The position numbers and the translations under genes are program-made. This document shows, piece after piece, positions 1 through 9,579 of a stretch of 64,000 bases of DNA. The first letter of the stretch is position 1; the number at the start of each line of letters is the position of its first letter. Where the stretch lies: assembly GCA_947243795.1 (NCBI GenBank), contig OX365937.1, positions 248,001 to 312,000 on the forward strand, written 5' to 3'. The notes under the pieces are model-generated. The model ran no database searches. It was not told where the DNA came from and worked only from the letters and a program-made list of their open reading frames with translations. The stretch comes from Saccharomyces uvarum (lineage: Eukaryota; Ascomycota; Saccharomycetes; Saccharomycetales; Saccharomycetaceae).

Positions 1-848
1 AAGAAAAATGGTTTTCCATTACTCTTTAAATGACATCTAATAACAAAGCCTTCAATCTCTTGGCCTTGAAAAGATCCGCTTGCAGAGCAATCGTCAAAAA
101 GTTTCTTCAAATCTTCTATGGTGTTCATGTTAAAGGACTGTATGCGCTTGAATCCGTATTTCAAGGCCAATTCAGAAACATCTTTCATATCCCAAGTTTC
201 AAATTCGGCTTCATTAACATTGACACCATGTAAGTATAAACCAGCTTTCTCGAGGGGATACTCCAAGATGTGCTCTTCAAACGAGTCATCGCAATATTCT
301 GCGACTGCAGTGACGTTATATGTATATAGCATTCTCGCAAAATCTTTTGGATCGACATTAATATCCGCCAATTGCTTTAAAAGGTGTTTCTCGCCTGCTT
401 CTGCATGGTTTCTATCTACATCTTCTCTCGGCCCAGTAGAGTGTTTTGAACAAACTACCAATGTACCATCCTCCAAGCCAGAAATGAAAATAATACAACC
501 ATTGGCCTTTATTGTTACATCATAGGGTCCTTTACAGTTTTCTTCTATCCATTCCCATTTGGTGAAATTTACTTCGCCCATGTTGAAGAATTTATCATAC
601 CCTCTAGCAACAATAACTGGGCTTTCTATGTCATCGCTAATAAACAAACCTCTAGCTTTACAGGGCAATGTGATATTGTTTTTGCCGTAGTCCCACTCAT
701 TAAATTTCCAAGAGACTACTCTCTTATCGCTATGTGATAGATTGCAAACTCTTCTGTAAGCTCTACCTCGAGAAGTCAGTTTCTCTGCATCTTCTAGTTC
801 GCTGACAAGCTTAGTTACTGTTCTTTTATCCCCGTATGGACTGGGCAT
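1..848 (-). CDS. TRL1: tRNA ligase, N-terminal part (cut by window edge)
   Basis: The minus-strand frame opens with an ATG at 846-848 and stays open to the window edge, giving the first 282 codons. The start [10 protein letters not shown] and the motif KANG with the nucleotide-accepting lysine at residue 114 identify the ligase (adenylyltransferase) domain of fungal tRNA ligase. This multidomain enzyme (ligase, kinase, cyclic phosphodiesterase) joins tRNA halves after intron removal and also ligates HAC1 mRNA in the unfolded protein response. The kinase and phosphodiesterase parts lie outside the window. It is divergent with EXO70 across 358 bp. The full S. cerevisiae protein has about 827 residues, so roughly a third is visible. 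Confidence 0.95.
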   Translation of the reverse strand, partial: MPSPYGDKRTVTKLVSELEDAEKLTSRGRAYRRVCNLSHSDKRVVSWKFNEWDYGKNNITLPCKARGLFISDDIESPVIVARGYDKFFNMGEVNFTKWEWIEENCKGPYDVTIKANGCIIFISGLEDGTLVVCSKHSTGPREDVDRNHAEAGEKHLLKQLADINVDPKDFARMLYTYNVTAVAEYCDDSFEEHILEYPLEKAGLYLHGVNVNEAEFETWDMKDVSELALKYGFKRIQSFNMNTIEDLKKLFDDCSASGSFQGQEIEGFVIRCHLKSNGKPFF

Positions 849-1206
849 CCTTCTTTTGCGCAAATCCTTCTTCGAAATGAATGCAGCCAAACAAAAAGTA
901 GCTTATGAATAACCGACTAGTTCAAAAATATGTCCAATCACAAACCCTGCTCGAAGCTAGCCTGGTAAAGAAAAGAATGAACTGGTCGGTCTTTCCTTAA
1001 GCAATCGATCTGGAACTAACCTCATCGTGAAATTTCATCAAACTGCGCGGGCGACACGGTGGAACATAAGATAACTCGCTGAAACGGCATCATGCCTAAA
1101 TGCAGCCTACCAATAAGCACATACCCTTAAAGCGTGCAGCAGAGTGGCTATAGGAGGTCTGTAATATAGTTTCCAGTCCCACAGTAGTCAACAGGATATT
1201 GTAAGA
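849..1206. other. TRL1-EXO70 divergent intergenic region
   Basis: This 358 bp stretch must hold both promoters. I see no clear TATA box, no strong known factor site and no RNA gene. It is moderately GC-rich in the middle (around 1030-1110). Confidence 0.6.
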
Positions 1207-3078
1207 ATGCCGGCAGAAATTGATATTGATGAAGCTGACGTATTAGTTTTATCTCAGGGATTGCAAAAAACAAGTAAGCTCACCTTTCAGATTAATAAGT
1301 CATTGCAGAAAATTGCGGCTACATCGAGTCAATCCAGTCAACTCTTTACTCCAATTTTAGCTAGAAACAATGTTTTGACTACATTGCAAAGAAATATTGA
1401 GAGTACTTTGAATTCCGTTGCCTCTGTAAAAGATCTAGCCAATGAAGCCTCTAAATATGAAATTATCCTACAAAAGGGTATTAATCAGGTTGGATTGAAG
1501 CAATATACACAAGTGATACACAAATTGGATGATATGCTGGAAGATATCCAGTCTGGGCAAGCGAACCGGGAAGAGAACTCGGAATTCCATGGGATTTTAA
1601 CACATTTAGAAGAACTAATCAAGAGCAGCGAAGCTCAACTGAGAATATACTTCATTTCAATCTTAAACAGCATTAAACCATTTGATCCTCAGATCAACAT
1701 CAATAAAAAGATGCCGTTTCCATATTATGAAGACCAGCAGTTGGGTGCCCTTTCTTGGATCCTAGATTATTTCCACGGAAATTCAGAAAATTCTACTATA
1801 CAAGACATGCTTGTTGGTGAGAGAAGTAAGTTGATCCTCAAATGCATGGCATTCCTTGAACCATTTGCTAAGGAAGTCACCGCCACCAAAAATGCTCCAT
1901 ACGAAAAGGGCAGCAGTGGAATGAATAGTTATACAGAGGCATTGTTGGGTTTCATCGCTAACGAGAAGTCACTGGTGGACGATTTGTACTCTCAATACGT
2001 AGATGTCAAACCTCAAGTTCTATCGCAGATTTTGTCGCCTTTAATAAGTGCGTATACCAAACTTTTTAATACAAATTTGAAGATTGTAAGAAGCAATCTT
2101 GAAAATGTTGGGTTCTTTAGTTTTGAGTTAGTCGAAAGCATAAATGGTGTGAAAAAAACACTCCGAGGCAAAGAATTACAAAATTATAACCTATTACAAG
2201 ACTGTACCCAAGAAGTACGTCAAGTTACCCAATCACTATTTAGGGATGCTATAGATAGGATTTTCAAAAAGGCAAACTCTATTTCAACTATTCCTTCTAA
2301 TAACGGTGTTACTGAAGCAACTGTGGATACCATGTCAAGATTGAGAAAATTTAGTGAGTATAAAAACGGTTGTTTAGGAGCCATGGATAATATCACACGT
2401 GAAAATTGGTTACCTTCCAACTACAAAGAAAAGGAGTACACTTTACAAAATGAGCAATTGAATTGGGAGGATCACAACGTATCATTATCGTGTTTTATAA
2501 GTGACTGTATAGACACATTGGCAGTTAATCTTGAGAGAAAAGCGCAAATAACGTTGATGCCTAACCAGGAGCCAGATGTGGCTAATCCGAATAGCTCACG
2601 GAATAAGCACAAGCAACGTATTGGTTTCTTTATCTTAATGAATTTGACACTTGTCGAGCAGATTGTGGAAAAATCTGAACTAAACTCAATGTTGGGTGGA
2701 GAAGGCCACTCTAGATTAGAAAGGTTGAAAAAACGCTACGTTAGTTATATGGTATCTGATTGGAGAGATTTGACTGCAAATTTGATGGATGCAGTTTTCA
2801 TCGATAGTAGTGGTAAGAAATCAAAGGATAAAGAACAAATTAAGGAAAAGTTCAGAAAATTCAATGAAGGTTTTGAAGATTTAGTATCGGGGACAAAGCA
2901 GTACAAACTATCCGATCCGTCGATGAAGGTAATTCTAAAATCAGAAATCATTTCGTTGGTTATGCCCATGTATGAAAGATTCTATAGCAGATATAAGGAC
3001 TCTTTCAAAAATCCTAGAAAGCACATCAAATATACCCCCGACGAATTGACTACTGTGCTGAATCAATTAGTTAGGTAG
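1207..3078 (+). CDS. EXO70: Exocyst complex subunit Exo70
   Basis: The 623-residue product has the same length as S. cerevisiae Exo70 and begins MPAEIDIDEADVLVLSQGLQ. It is all-helical in character, with an N-terminal coiled-coil-like stretch (about residues 1-80) and the CorEx/Exo70 rod after it. The basic C-terminal end (RYKDSFKNPRKHIKYTPDEL) fits the PI(4,5)P2- and Rho3-binding surface known for this family. It tethers secretory vesicles at the bud tip and neck as part of the eight-subunit exocyst. The start ATG follows a purine-rich context (GTAAGAATG) and no in-frame upstream ATG lies near. The 3' flank has TATATATGTATATG near 3191, a typical yeast 3'-end efficiency element. Confidence 0.97.
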   Translation: MPAEIDIDEADVLVLSQGLQKTSKLTFQINKSLQKIAATSSQSSQLFTPILARNNVLTTLQRNIESTLNSVASVKDLANEASKYEIILQKGINQVGLKQYTQVIHKLDDMLEDIQSGQANREENSEFHGILTHLEELIKSSEAQLRIYFISILNSIKPFDPQININKKMPFPYYEDQQLGALSWILDYFHGNSENSTIQDMLVGERSKLILKCMAFLEPFAKEVTATKNAPYEKGSSGMNSYTEALLGFIANEKSLVDDLYSQYVDVKPQVLSQILSPLISAYTKLFNTNLKIVRSNLENVGFFSFELVESINGVKKTLRGKELQNYNLLQDCTQEVRQVTQSLFRDAIDRIFKKANSISTIPSNNGVTEATVDTMSRLRKFSEYKNGCLGAMDNITRENWLPSNYKEKEYTLQNEQLNWEDHNVSLSCFISDCIDTLAVNLERKAQITLMPNQEPDVANPNSSRNKHKQRIGFFILMNLTLVEQIVEKSELNSMLGGEGHSRLERLKKRYVSYMVSDWRDLTANLMDAVFIDSSGKKSKDKEQIKEKFRKFNEGFEDLVSGTKQYKLSDPSMKVILKSEIISLVMPMYERFYSRYKDSFKNPRKHIKYTPDELTTVLNQLVR

Positions 3079-3273
3079 TGCCTTACACAACATAGATCCT
3101 TGTTATTATGCTTTTGAAACTGGTAAATTCATGTACTTTTTAGTCAGCTTTCTTTATAAAAAAGTATAATTAGGACATGAAAATCAAAAGATATATATGT
3201 ATATGAAATTATATGTCTGCCCTTAAATGCAAAACGTAAAAAAGAGAGAAGAGTCTCGATATTTTATATCAAA

Positions 3274-6200
3274 CTAAAGTGTGTTTTCATCAATGCTCTG
3301 TAATCCGGATTCGTTGTCTAAAGTATTAATCAACAATTTCTCAGGCGTAGAATTTCGTGAAATAATCCTTTCCTCGGTATCCGAATTTCTGGAGCTTCCC
3401 GTTAACCCGGAGCCCTGCGTAATAACATCATTATTGTGATCTGACTCAGTTGAGTTCTGCACGTTAATCATGTTCAAAAAGTTTTCTTTACTTCCCAAGA
3501 GTGGAGAGAATTGATTGTTCTCAGTGTCATACTGTGAAGGATGCCATGCAGCAGAATTTCTTGCATACGGAGCTGTGATATCAACTGTAGTATCTGCCGA
3601 GGGTTCAAGCAAGTTAATAAAGGAATCATTAGGTCCTAAAAAGGAGTCGTCATTCATTTTATTGGTCAAAGTTTCCGTTTTGCTTAACAAAGGCTCCATA
3701 GATAACTTGTCCTTACTTATATTTACTCCCGAGTAGTCAAAAGAAGATCTGGCTGATGCAGGTGTGCTCGAAGAATTCGTAGCGTTTCGATTCAATTCGT
3801 TTCTATCATGATTGTTGAGTTCATCGTCTATTAAGATTTGATTTAAGTCGGTGAAAAATGGGCTATCATGTCTTACTGTCGATGGCAGGTTGTCTTGCAC
3901 ACTTTCTCTCTTAGTCAGTGATCGCAATGAGTCATTGCTCACATTACCTAAAGTGGAATGAGTCGAAGATATAAAGGCACTATTGTTTGGCGAGCTATGA
4001 AGTGAAGATGATAAGCTCAGTACCCTCTTCCTGTCCCATTCATTTTTCTTTCCTTTCGTTTGATTCTTATCGGGTACGGGGTCTTTACTTTCTTCGTATT
4101 GTGGAGCTACCTTTTTTATGTCCCTGTTTTCTCTCTTCTTGGGAGTAGTGTGCTTTTCGTGTTTATTTTCTTCTACTCCTGACGTTGATTCCTGCTCATT
4201 CATGGTTTCGGGAGTACTGGTATCCGAAAGTTTACTCGAGCGTGAACCTATTAAACTCGTGGGCGTGGGATGCCTTAAGTTTTGTTTCCTCTGACTATTA
4301 TCGTGCAACATAGCATCCTTATAAGATGGTGGGTCTTTTGGCAAAGTGCTCAATTCCGATGAAGACACTTCAGTAGTGGTGGTTTCAGACGCACCATCAG
4401 ATATTAAATCAGAAGAAAAATCGAAATCTGGCGGCGGCATTTCCATGTTTGACATAGGTGATGTTATTGGTGAAAGTGCGATTGCCTGAGGTGATGCCAG
4501 TTCTCTTTGTATAGTCTCTGGTTGATAAATGTTCGACTTCAGTTTGGCGGAATTGAAAACAGTGGTATCTTTCGAATGCGATTTGGAATTTCTATGGAAT
4601 TGCCTTGAGTTTCTTATTGATGAAGTGGACGGTAAGTGAGGAATCAAAATGTCCAAGGGTTGAACGTTAGGCGAAAGAACTGGTGATGACAGAACTTCTT
4701 TGGGGAAAAAAATATTCGAATTATGATACATGTTGGCATTGATTTCCGATGATTCTAATATTGAAGAAGTGGAGGAATTTGATTCTTCTGGAACAGCCGG
4801 GGCACGGCCATCATAGCTTGGTAAAAGAGTATTCGCATGGGAACATAACCTATGTAAGACATGTATAGGAGAATCGATACTGATTTCGTAATGCTTTCTC
4901 TTATTATCTACAACTCTAGATAATCTCAAACAAATTTTTATCCAATGGTTCGCTTTAATGCTTTCATATGAAGTATCTGGATGTAGTTGTTGATGGTTGT
5001 TGAAGCGGCTTGGAATGAAAATTTGATATTCATACTCTTTATTAATCAAATCTCCATTTTTTGGGTCCTTCAATAAGTTGCCCATATTCTTGGCCTTCGA
5101 AAAATTCGCGTCATTGGGTAAGTTAGGTAGTCTAGGACCTTTTTGTTCCGTTAACAAAAACTTCTTAGTAGGCTCCATTCTATGAACTTTTTTATTCCTG
5201 CAGTAGTATTCCATTGTTTCTGTCACGTAAATTCTTATTCTGTGCAGTGTGACTTTATCAAGAGGAGCGAACTTGAATGTAATAGGTAAAAAGGCATCTA
5301 GTATAATATCTTTGGAAGCTATGACGATATCATAGTAGAGCTGGTTTTCCCAATCTCTCGATATAATGATCGGTTCACTTTCTTCAACGGAATTGTGAGC
5401 CTGTGTCCGTACAATTTCCACAACTTGCCTTCCGCTAATGTTTGATTTGAAAGGACCAGGTCTCTCTATACTGGCAAATAAGAAATACTCTACGAACCCA
5501 AAGTCGGCTTTAATTGATTCTGGGTATTCTTGAGGAATTAGTTCTTCGAAAGCATAAACATAGTCACCTGGTTGGAAGATGAAGGAATCTCCACCAGGCC
5601 CGCTGGTGTAGTGATTGCTTGCCATTGCCAGGTGACCGCTACTGGCGGGTGTATGATGATTATGATAAGACGGTGAGTCGTTATGGGAAAATGTATTATT
5701 TAACAAGTCGGAGAAGATAGAGGTGGTGGTAGGCTTGTAATTCTGATGGGATACAGAAGGAGATGTAGCTCTTTTCAACAAATTTATCGGAGACAAATTT
5801 CTTGAAGGAGCCGAGGAGGAATTAACCGAGGATGATCTAGATCTCTGCCTACTTTCTCTATCCCTCACGTTGACCGATGAATTGCCTGGCGTACCTAGAG
5901 GTGATAAGTTCAAAGAGGATAAACCCGATATGGAGTTTTTCCTACTGTTCACAGCACCGCTATCTGATAGTGTTCTGTAAAGAGAGGCACCGCTTTCCTT
6001 TCTCAAAAAATTATCATTTGCATTGCCGCTATCGTTTGTAGAGGAAGCAAATGACTTTTTCTTGCTCTTCTGCTCAGTTGGCGGATACAAAGCCCATGTA
6101 TGGTCTACAATGTCCTTGATCTCAACAAATTCTTGTTTTTTGGGCGGGATGCCCTCGGGCCATTCAGTTCTAGAATACCCTTTGAACATTAGGTTAATAC

Positions 6201-6429
6201 TTTTGAGCTTTGTGGGTTTCAGTATCCGGACTACTAAACAGCCCCGAAGGACGACTGAGGGATATTCCGTTCTTTGAGGTTCAAACCCTTGAAGAAATAC
6301 AACCGGCTCAGCCAGATGAATGAAGAGCTGCAATGAAGGGCTCTGGGCCAAAGGCGTGGTATCTAAAGGAATATCGATACTTTTTTCCACAGGAAACACC
6401 GGCGATGAGATAGAGTGGTCTATGGGCAT
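3274..6429 (-). CDS. ALY2: Alpha-arrestin, Rsp5 ubiquitin-ligase adaptor
   Basis: The product has 1051 residues from ATG 6427-6429 (MPIDHSISSPVF), against about 1046 for S. cerevisiae Aly2/Art3. The N-terminal third (about 30-480) is the arrestin fold, with Ser-rich loops (RSRSSSVNSSSAPSRNLSP). The C-terminal half is a disordered Ser/Asn/Thr tail. A PPxY motif (PPSY, residues 700-703) is the expected Rsp5 WW-domain docking site, and an APQY motif downstream is a weaker candidate. The protein recruits Rsp5 to nutrient permeases for endocytosis or recycling. The frame stays open a further 107 codons upstream to an ATG at 6750, but the family start is the one used here. The gene is divergent from TAX4. 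Confidence 0.95.
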   Translation of the reverse strand: MPIDHSISSPVFPVEKSIDIPLDTTPLAQSPSLQLFIHLAEPVVFLQGFEPQRTEYPSVVLRGCLVVRILKPTKLKSINLMFKGYSRTEWPEGIPPKKQEFVEIKDIVDHTWALYPPTEQKSKKKSFASSTNDSGNANDNFLRKESGASLYRTLSDSGAVNSRKNSISGLSSLNLSPLGTPGNSSVNVRDRESRQRSRSSSVNSSSAPSRNLSPINLLKRATSPSVSHQNYKPTTTSIFSDLLNNTFSHNDSPSYHNHHTPASSGHLAMASNHYTSGPGGDSFIFQPGDYVYAFEELIPQEYPESIKADFGFVEYFLFASIERPGPFKSNISGRQVVEIVRTQAHNSVEESEPIIISRDWENQLYYDIVIASKDIILDAFLPITFKFAPLDKVTLHRIRIYVTETMEYYCRNKKVHRMEPTKKFLLTEQKGPRLPNLPNDANFSKAKNMGNLLKDPKNGDLINKEYEYQIFIPSRFNNHQQLHPDTSYESIKANHWIKICLRLSRVVDNKRKHYEISIDSPIHVLHRLCSHANTLLPSYDGRAPAVPEESNSSTSSILESSEINANMYHNSNIFFPKEVLSSPVLSPNVQPLDILIPHLPSTSSIRNSRQFHRNSKSHSKDTTVFNSAKLKSNIYQPETIQRELASPQAIALSPITSPMSNMEMPPPDFDFSSDLISDGASETTTTEVSSSELSTLPKDPPSYKDAMLHDNSQRKQNLRHPTPTSLIGSRSSKLSDTSTPETMNEQESTSGVEENKHEKHTTPKKRENRDIKKVAPQYEESKDPVPDKNQTKGKKNEWDRKRVLSLSSSLHSSPNNSAFISSTHSTLGNVSNDSLRSLTKRESVQDNLPSTVRHDSPFFTDLNQILIDDELNNHDRNELNRNATNSSSTPASARSSFDYSGVNISKDKLSMEPLLSKTETLTNKMNDDSFLGPNDSFINLLEPSADTTVDITAPYARNSAAWHPSQYDTENNQFSPLLGSKENFLNMINVQNSTESDHNNDVITQGSGLTGSSRNSDTEERIISRNSTPEKLLINTLDNESGLQSIDENTL

Positions 6430-7232
6430 CTTGCAAAAGTGATCTACAATGGAAAGTACAGCAAAAAAATGAGAGGATGGTTCAACGTGGAGAGCAAAAA
6501 ACCAACAATAAGCAACGACAAAGTACCGGTTACTTTCACTCTTCTTCGTCTCTACTCTTACTCTTGGTTCGAAGTGGAGTAACTGGCAGACTCTATTTTT
6601 AACAGACGAAAAGGAGACTCTAGCCAAGTCTTTTTTTTTCCTTTCCAAATTGAGCAGTATCGGATTAAATTTCTTTTCCGAAGCCCGAGAATTCACTGGG
6701 AGTTTTGGTAAAACAGATCCCATTAAATAACCAACATTCTGTATTCTCAACAGCGAAAGCTTAGACAGGACTAACAGCGAGCTGGAAAACGTGGCAATAA
6801 ATGAGACCTAACGTTACAGAGAGGTAGACCATCGGCTCCATCGATCTCGAAATGTCAGCAGGCAGGAGGCGAGGCGGTCTCTTTGGCAGGATGTGAAACC
6901 GGGAGGCAGCATTAAATCAGGGATGGCGTGGATGGTGGTGCACAGCTATTATAGAGCTCTATTTGCTCGAACCCAGCATCAATACCGTCACTATTGTGAT
7001 TGAAGTTGAGAAAGGTTAGCCGCTGAAGACGAGTTTTCTTGTACTAGTTTTTGTTTTTTTTGGGACGGCGCGCTATCGATGGCGCCGGGAAGTTGTTCTC
7101 CGTGCAACATGAATAAATCGGTTATAAAGTGACATATGACGATCCCCTGCTGGTAGTATATGGTCAATGCAGGCTGCTCCATGAGAAGAATAGGTGGCAC
7201 AGCATTGGAGACGACACCGTGAAGTCTGTATA
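6430..7232. promoter_or_regulatory. ALY2-TAX4 divergent intergenic region
   Basis: These 803 bp separate two divergent genes and must carry both promoters. GC content is high for a yeast intergenic region, notably at 6840-6940 and 7060-7100. A TATA-like TATTATAG lies near 6948. Small ORFs on minus at 6991-7200 and 7073-7333 overlap each other and show no family features, so I treat them as chance. No RNA gene or repeat was seen. Confidence 0.55.
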
Positions 7233-9068
7233 ATGTTATTCTCCACTAAAAAGCACTCTGGAAACCATGCCGTAGTGGAATTGCCGAAGGAAGCTCTTCG
7301 AGATTCTTTAGTTGCTGCGCAGATCACCTTCAAGCGGTACGCTAACGCCGATACTAGCGGCTCTGAGAGGCCGGGACAATTGCAGGGGGCATCTGCACCT
7401 GTTGTTAGGACTGAGGCTTCTTTGCCAAAGATGAGGCATCCTGAACCGAGGACTGTGCACCATCAGGACTTAAGGGAAGCGCTTCCCAGCCGTTCTGAAC
7501 CTGCCTCTGTACCGACGACCCCTCTGGGAGTGAGCCAGCGCGACATCCAAGGCAGAGCGTCGAACTTGCCGGGCAATCTTGCCGCTGCCGAAGCTGCTGC
7601 ATATTTGGCCCATTCAGGCTCATTGAGCAACAGACCATCTCCGGTCAACAGCCGGGATCCGGTCAATGATGGTGCATCTAAGCTGTCGCGTGCTTCTTCT
7701 GCGTTGAAAAATGAGCTACAGTTAAACAGAGCCAGGATCCCTCCACGATCACATGATAATTTCGAGCGGTCGCGTTCTATTTCACCGCAGGTATCTTACT
7801 CCACTTCTCTGTCATCGTCGTCTTCTTTCATTTCCGATGAAGAAGACACGTCTTATAGGGAACGAAGCGTTGAAGAGGTGCTTCTTCCAGAGCCCTCCAT
7901 ATCGTCGTACAGTCTCGCATCTAGGGTCTCGGACAAGCCCTCTGAGGCTCCACAGCAACCGCGAGAGTCGGATTACACTGCAATGAATAAAGTAAATGGC
8001 GGCAACATAATCTACAAGGGCACTCTACCTGATCTAATACCAAGAAGCCAAAGAAAAACAGGAAGGCCAAGGCTCAAAGCCAGACTTTTAAGATCCTCGG
8101 ATAGCAACGAATACAACAACAATGATCGCCAACAAGAAAATTTATCACGTATATACTCGAACCAGCAACAAAACGGTAAAGCGATAATAAACACCCAGCA
8201 AAACGTAAAGTTGAAGACTACCATGAGGCATGGGAAATACGCAATTACAGAGAATGACGAAAGTTTCCCCTATGACAAAAGGCCTTCTGATGTATCATCC
8301 GATTCAGATACTGATGATGGATCTGATGCAATGAAGATTGAGGAAAAAAAGAAAAAAAGCCGCCGTTCCAAATTGAAAAAGGGTTTGAAGACCACGGCAG
8401 CTGTAGTGGGGAGCAGCACGTCTGTATTGCCCTTCCCACGCCACCATCACCACCACCATCGCCAACTGCATAACCCGAGTTCTCACCACCTGCACGCTCA
8501 TCATTACACGAGTCCTCAAAAATTTAATGAGGATAAACCATGGAAATCTCATAGAGACGTTGGGTTTATCACTGAACAAGAAAGGAAGAGGTACGAATCC
8601 ATGTGGGTTTCTAACAGGTACTTGTATCTACGCCTGCTACCTTGGTGGCCCACTCTTACTAACGAAGATAATGAGCTCAATCTACAACCATTGAGTCTAC
8701 CGCAAGATGGACTGATGTTCAATTTAGTCGTTAAAGATATATGGAATCGATCAAACTTACCCACAGACCTTCTAATACAAATATACAACATGGTGGACAC
8801 AAGAAAAGATGGCACCCTGGACAGAAAATCCTTCATCGTGGGCATGTGGCTTGTCGATCAATGCCTATATGGCCGCAAATTGACGAATGAGCTGGACCAG
8901 AGAGTCTGGAGTAGCGTGGACAATCACATCCTCGGAGCCATTAACCCGCAACCAATCGCCACCGATCGCCACCACAATGCTGATAACGTTCTGGAGAAGC
9001 CATCGAAACTCACCGTACGACAGGAATTGAAAAACATTAAACGTGATCTCAGGAACGTTCGAATATGA
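7233..9068 (+). CDS. TAX4: EH-domain protein, Irs4 paralog
   Basis: I chose the ATG at 7233 (MLFSTKKHSGN) over the upstream in-frame ATG at 7194 because it matches the family start MHFPKKKHSG. This gives 611 residues, against about 604 in S. cerevisiae. Most of the protein is disordered and Ser-rich (for example SRSISPQVSYSTSLSSSSSF). A basic patch (KKKKSRRSKLKKGLK) and a His run (HHHHHHR, about 405-412) follow. The C-terminal part (about residues 515-580) is a single EH domain, with the EF-hand-like stretch MVDTRKDGTLDRKSF. Tax4 and Irs4 act on the phosphatase Inp51 to control PI(4,5)P2 and the cell-wall integrity pathway. It diverges more from S. cerevisiae than its neighbours do, mainly in the disordered part. 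Confidence 0.93.
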   Translation: MLFSTKKHSGNHAVVELPKEALRDSLVAAQITFKRYANADTSGSERPGQLQGASAPVVRTEASLPKMRHPEPRTVHHQDLREALPSRSEPASVPTTPLGVSQRDIQGRASNLPGNLAAAEAAAYLAHSGSLSNRPSPVNSRDPVNDGASKLSRASSALKNELQLNRARIPPRSHDNFERSRSISPQVSYSTSLSSSSSFISDEEDTSYRERSVEEVLLPEPSISSYSLASRVSDKPSEAPQQPRESDYTAMNKVNGGNIIYKGTLPDLIPRSQRKTGRPRLKARLLRSSDSNEYNNNDRQQENLSRIYSNQQQNGKAIINTQQNVKLKTTMRHGKYAITENDESFPYDKRPSDVSSDSDTDDGSDAMKIEEKKKKSRRSKLKKGLKTTAAVVGSSTSVLPFPRHHHHHHRQLHNPSSHHLHAHHYTSPQKFNEDKPWKSHRDVGFITEQERKRYESMWVSNRYLYLRLLPWWPTLTNEDNELNLQPLSLPQDGLMFNLVVKDIWNRSNLPTDLLIQIYNMVDTRKDGTLDRKSFIVGMWLVDQCLYGRKLTNELDQRVWSSVDNHILGAINPQPIATDRHHNADNVLEKPSKLTVRQELKNIKRDLRNVRI

Positions 9069-9579
9069 TAGCTAGCGTTTCTCCCTGCCACTATGAAATA
9101 ATAGTAGTGTAGCGATAAAGACTTTCTTCAATACACCAAATCAGAAATCAAAGGGAAATAAAAGGAAAAGAAATAAAAATGCAACCTTTTTTTTCACTCA
9201 TTTTCGCTTTCCTTTTAGAGGTTCTTCCGTTCCGCGGATTTTGTTCTTCCGAGCTCTGATTCCAGATCTCTCGAGCCTAATGCCCATTTTTATTCCACCT
9301 TACTATAGTCTGCCTTTCCAGCAGTGGGTCCCCCCTATCTTTGGCTGTTTGCAGGTAGCGTTCCTTGGGTTATTCACTTCATATTCCCCCACCTTTATTT
9401 TTATCAGTTTGTTTTTTCAGTTCTCTCTTCTTCCTTTCTTTCTTTTTCTTTATATGATCTATTTATATATATAGTGAATTTCATATACAAGCGTATTGTT
9501 CCATTTTAGAGAACAATTGATAGAATCCAGAGCATTATAGGGGGAAGACAACATTTCTGTAGCAAAAAGACAACACAAG
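9069..9579. promoter_or_regulatory. TAX4-IML2 intergenic region with pyrimidine-rich tract
   Basis: The 511 bp between TAX4 and IML2 (both plus) hold the TAX4 3' end and the IML2 promoter. The plus strand is strongly T/C-rich at about 9190-9230 and 9405-9455, ending in TATATATATAG near 9465-9475, a probable TATA element about 110 bp before the IML2 start. The hydrophobic small ORFs here are products of the T-rich composition. Confidence 0.5.

Noticed and set aside
6571-6582. GGTTCGAAGTGG, resembling a tRNA B-box
   Set aside because: There is no A-box at the right distance and no cloverleaf; it lies upstream of ALY2 in an open frame.
9241-9509. Two very hydrophobic small plus-strand frames (77 and 61 codons) before IML2
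   Set aside because: They arise from the T/C-rich promoter tract, which codes for Phe/Leu/Ser in any frame; they overlap each other.
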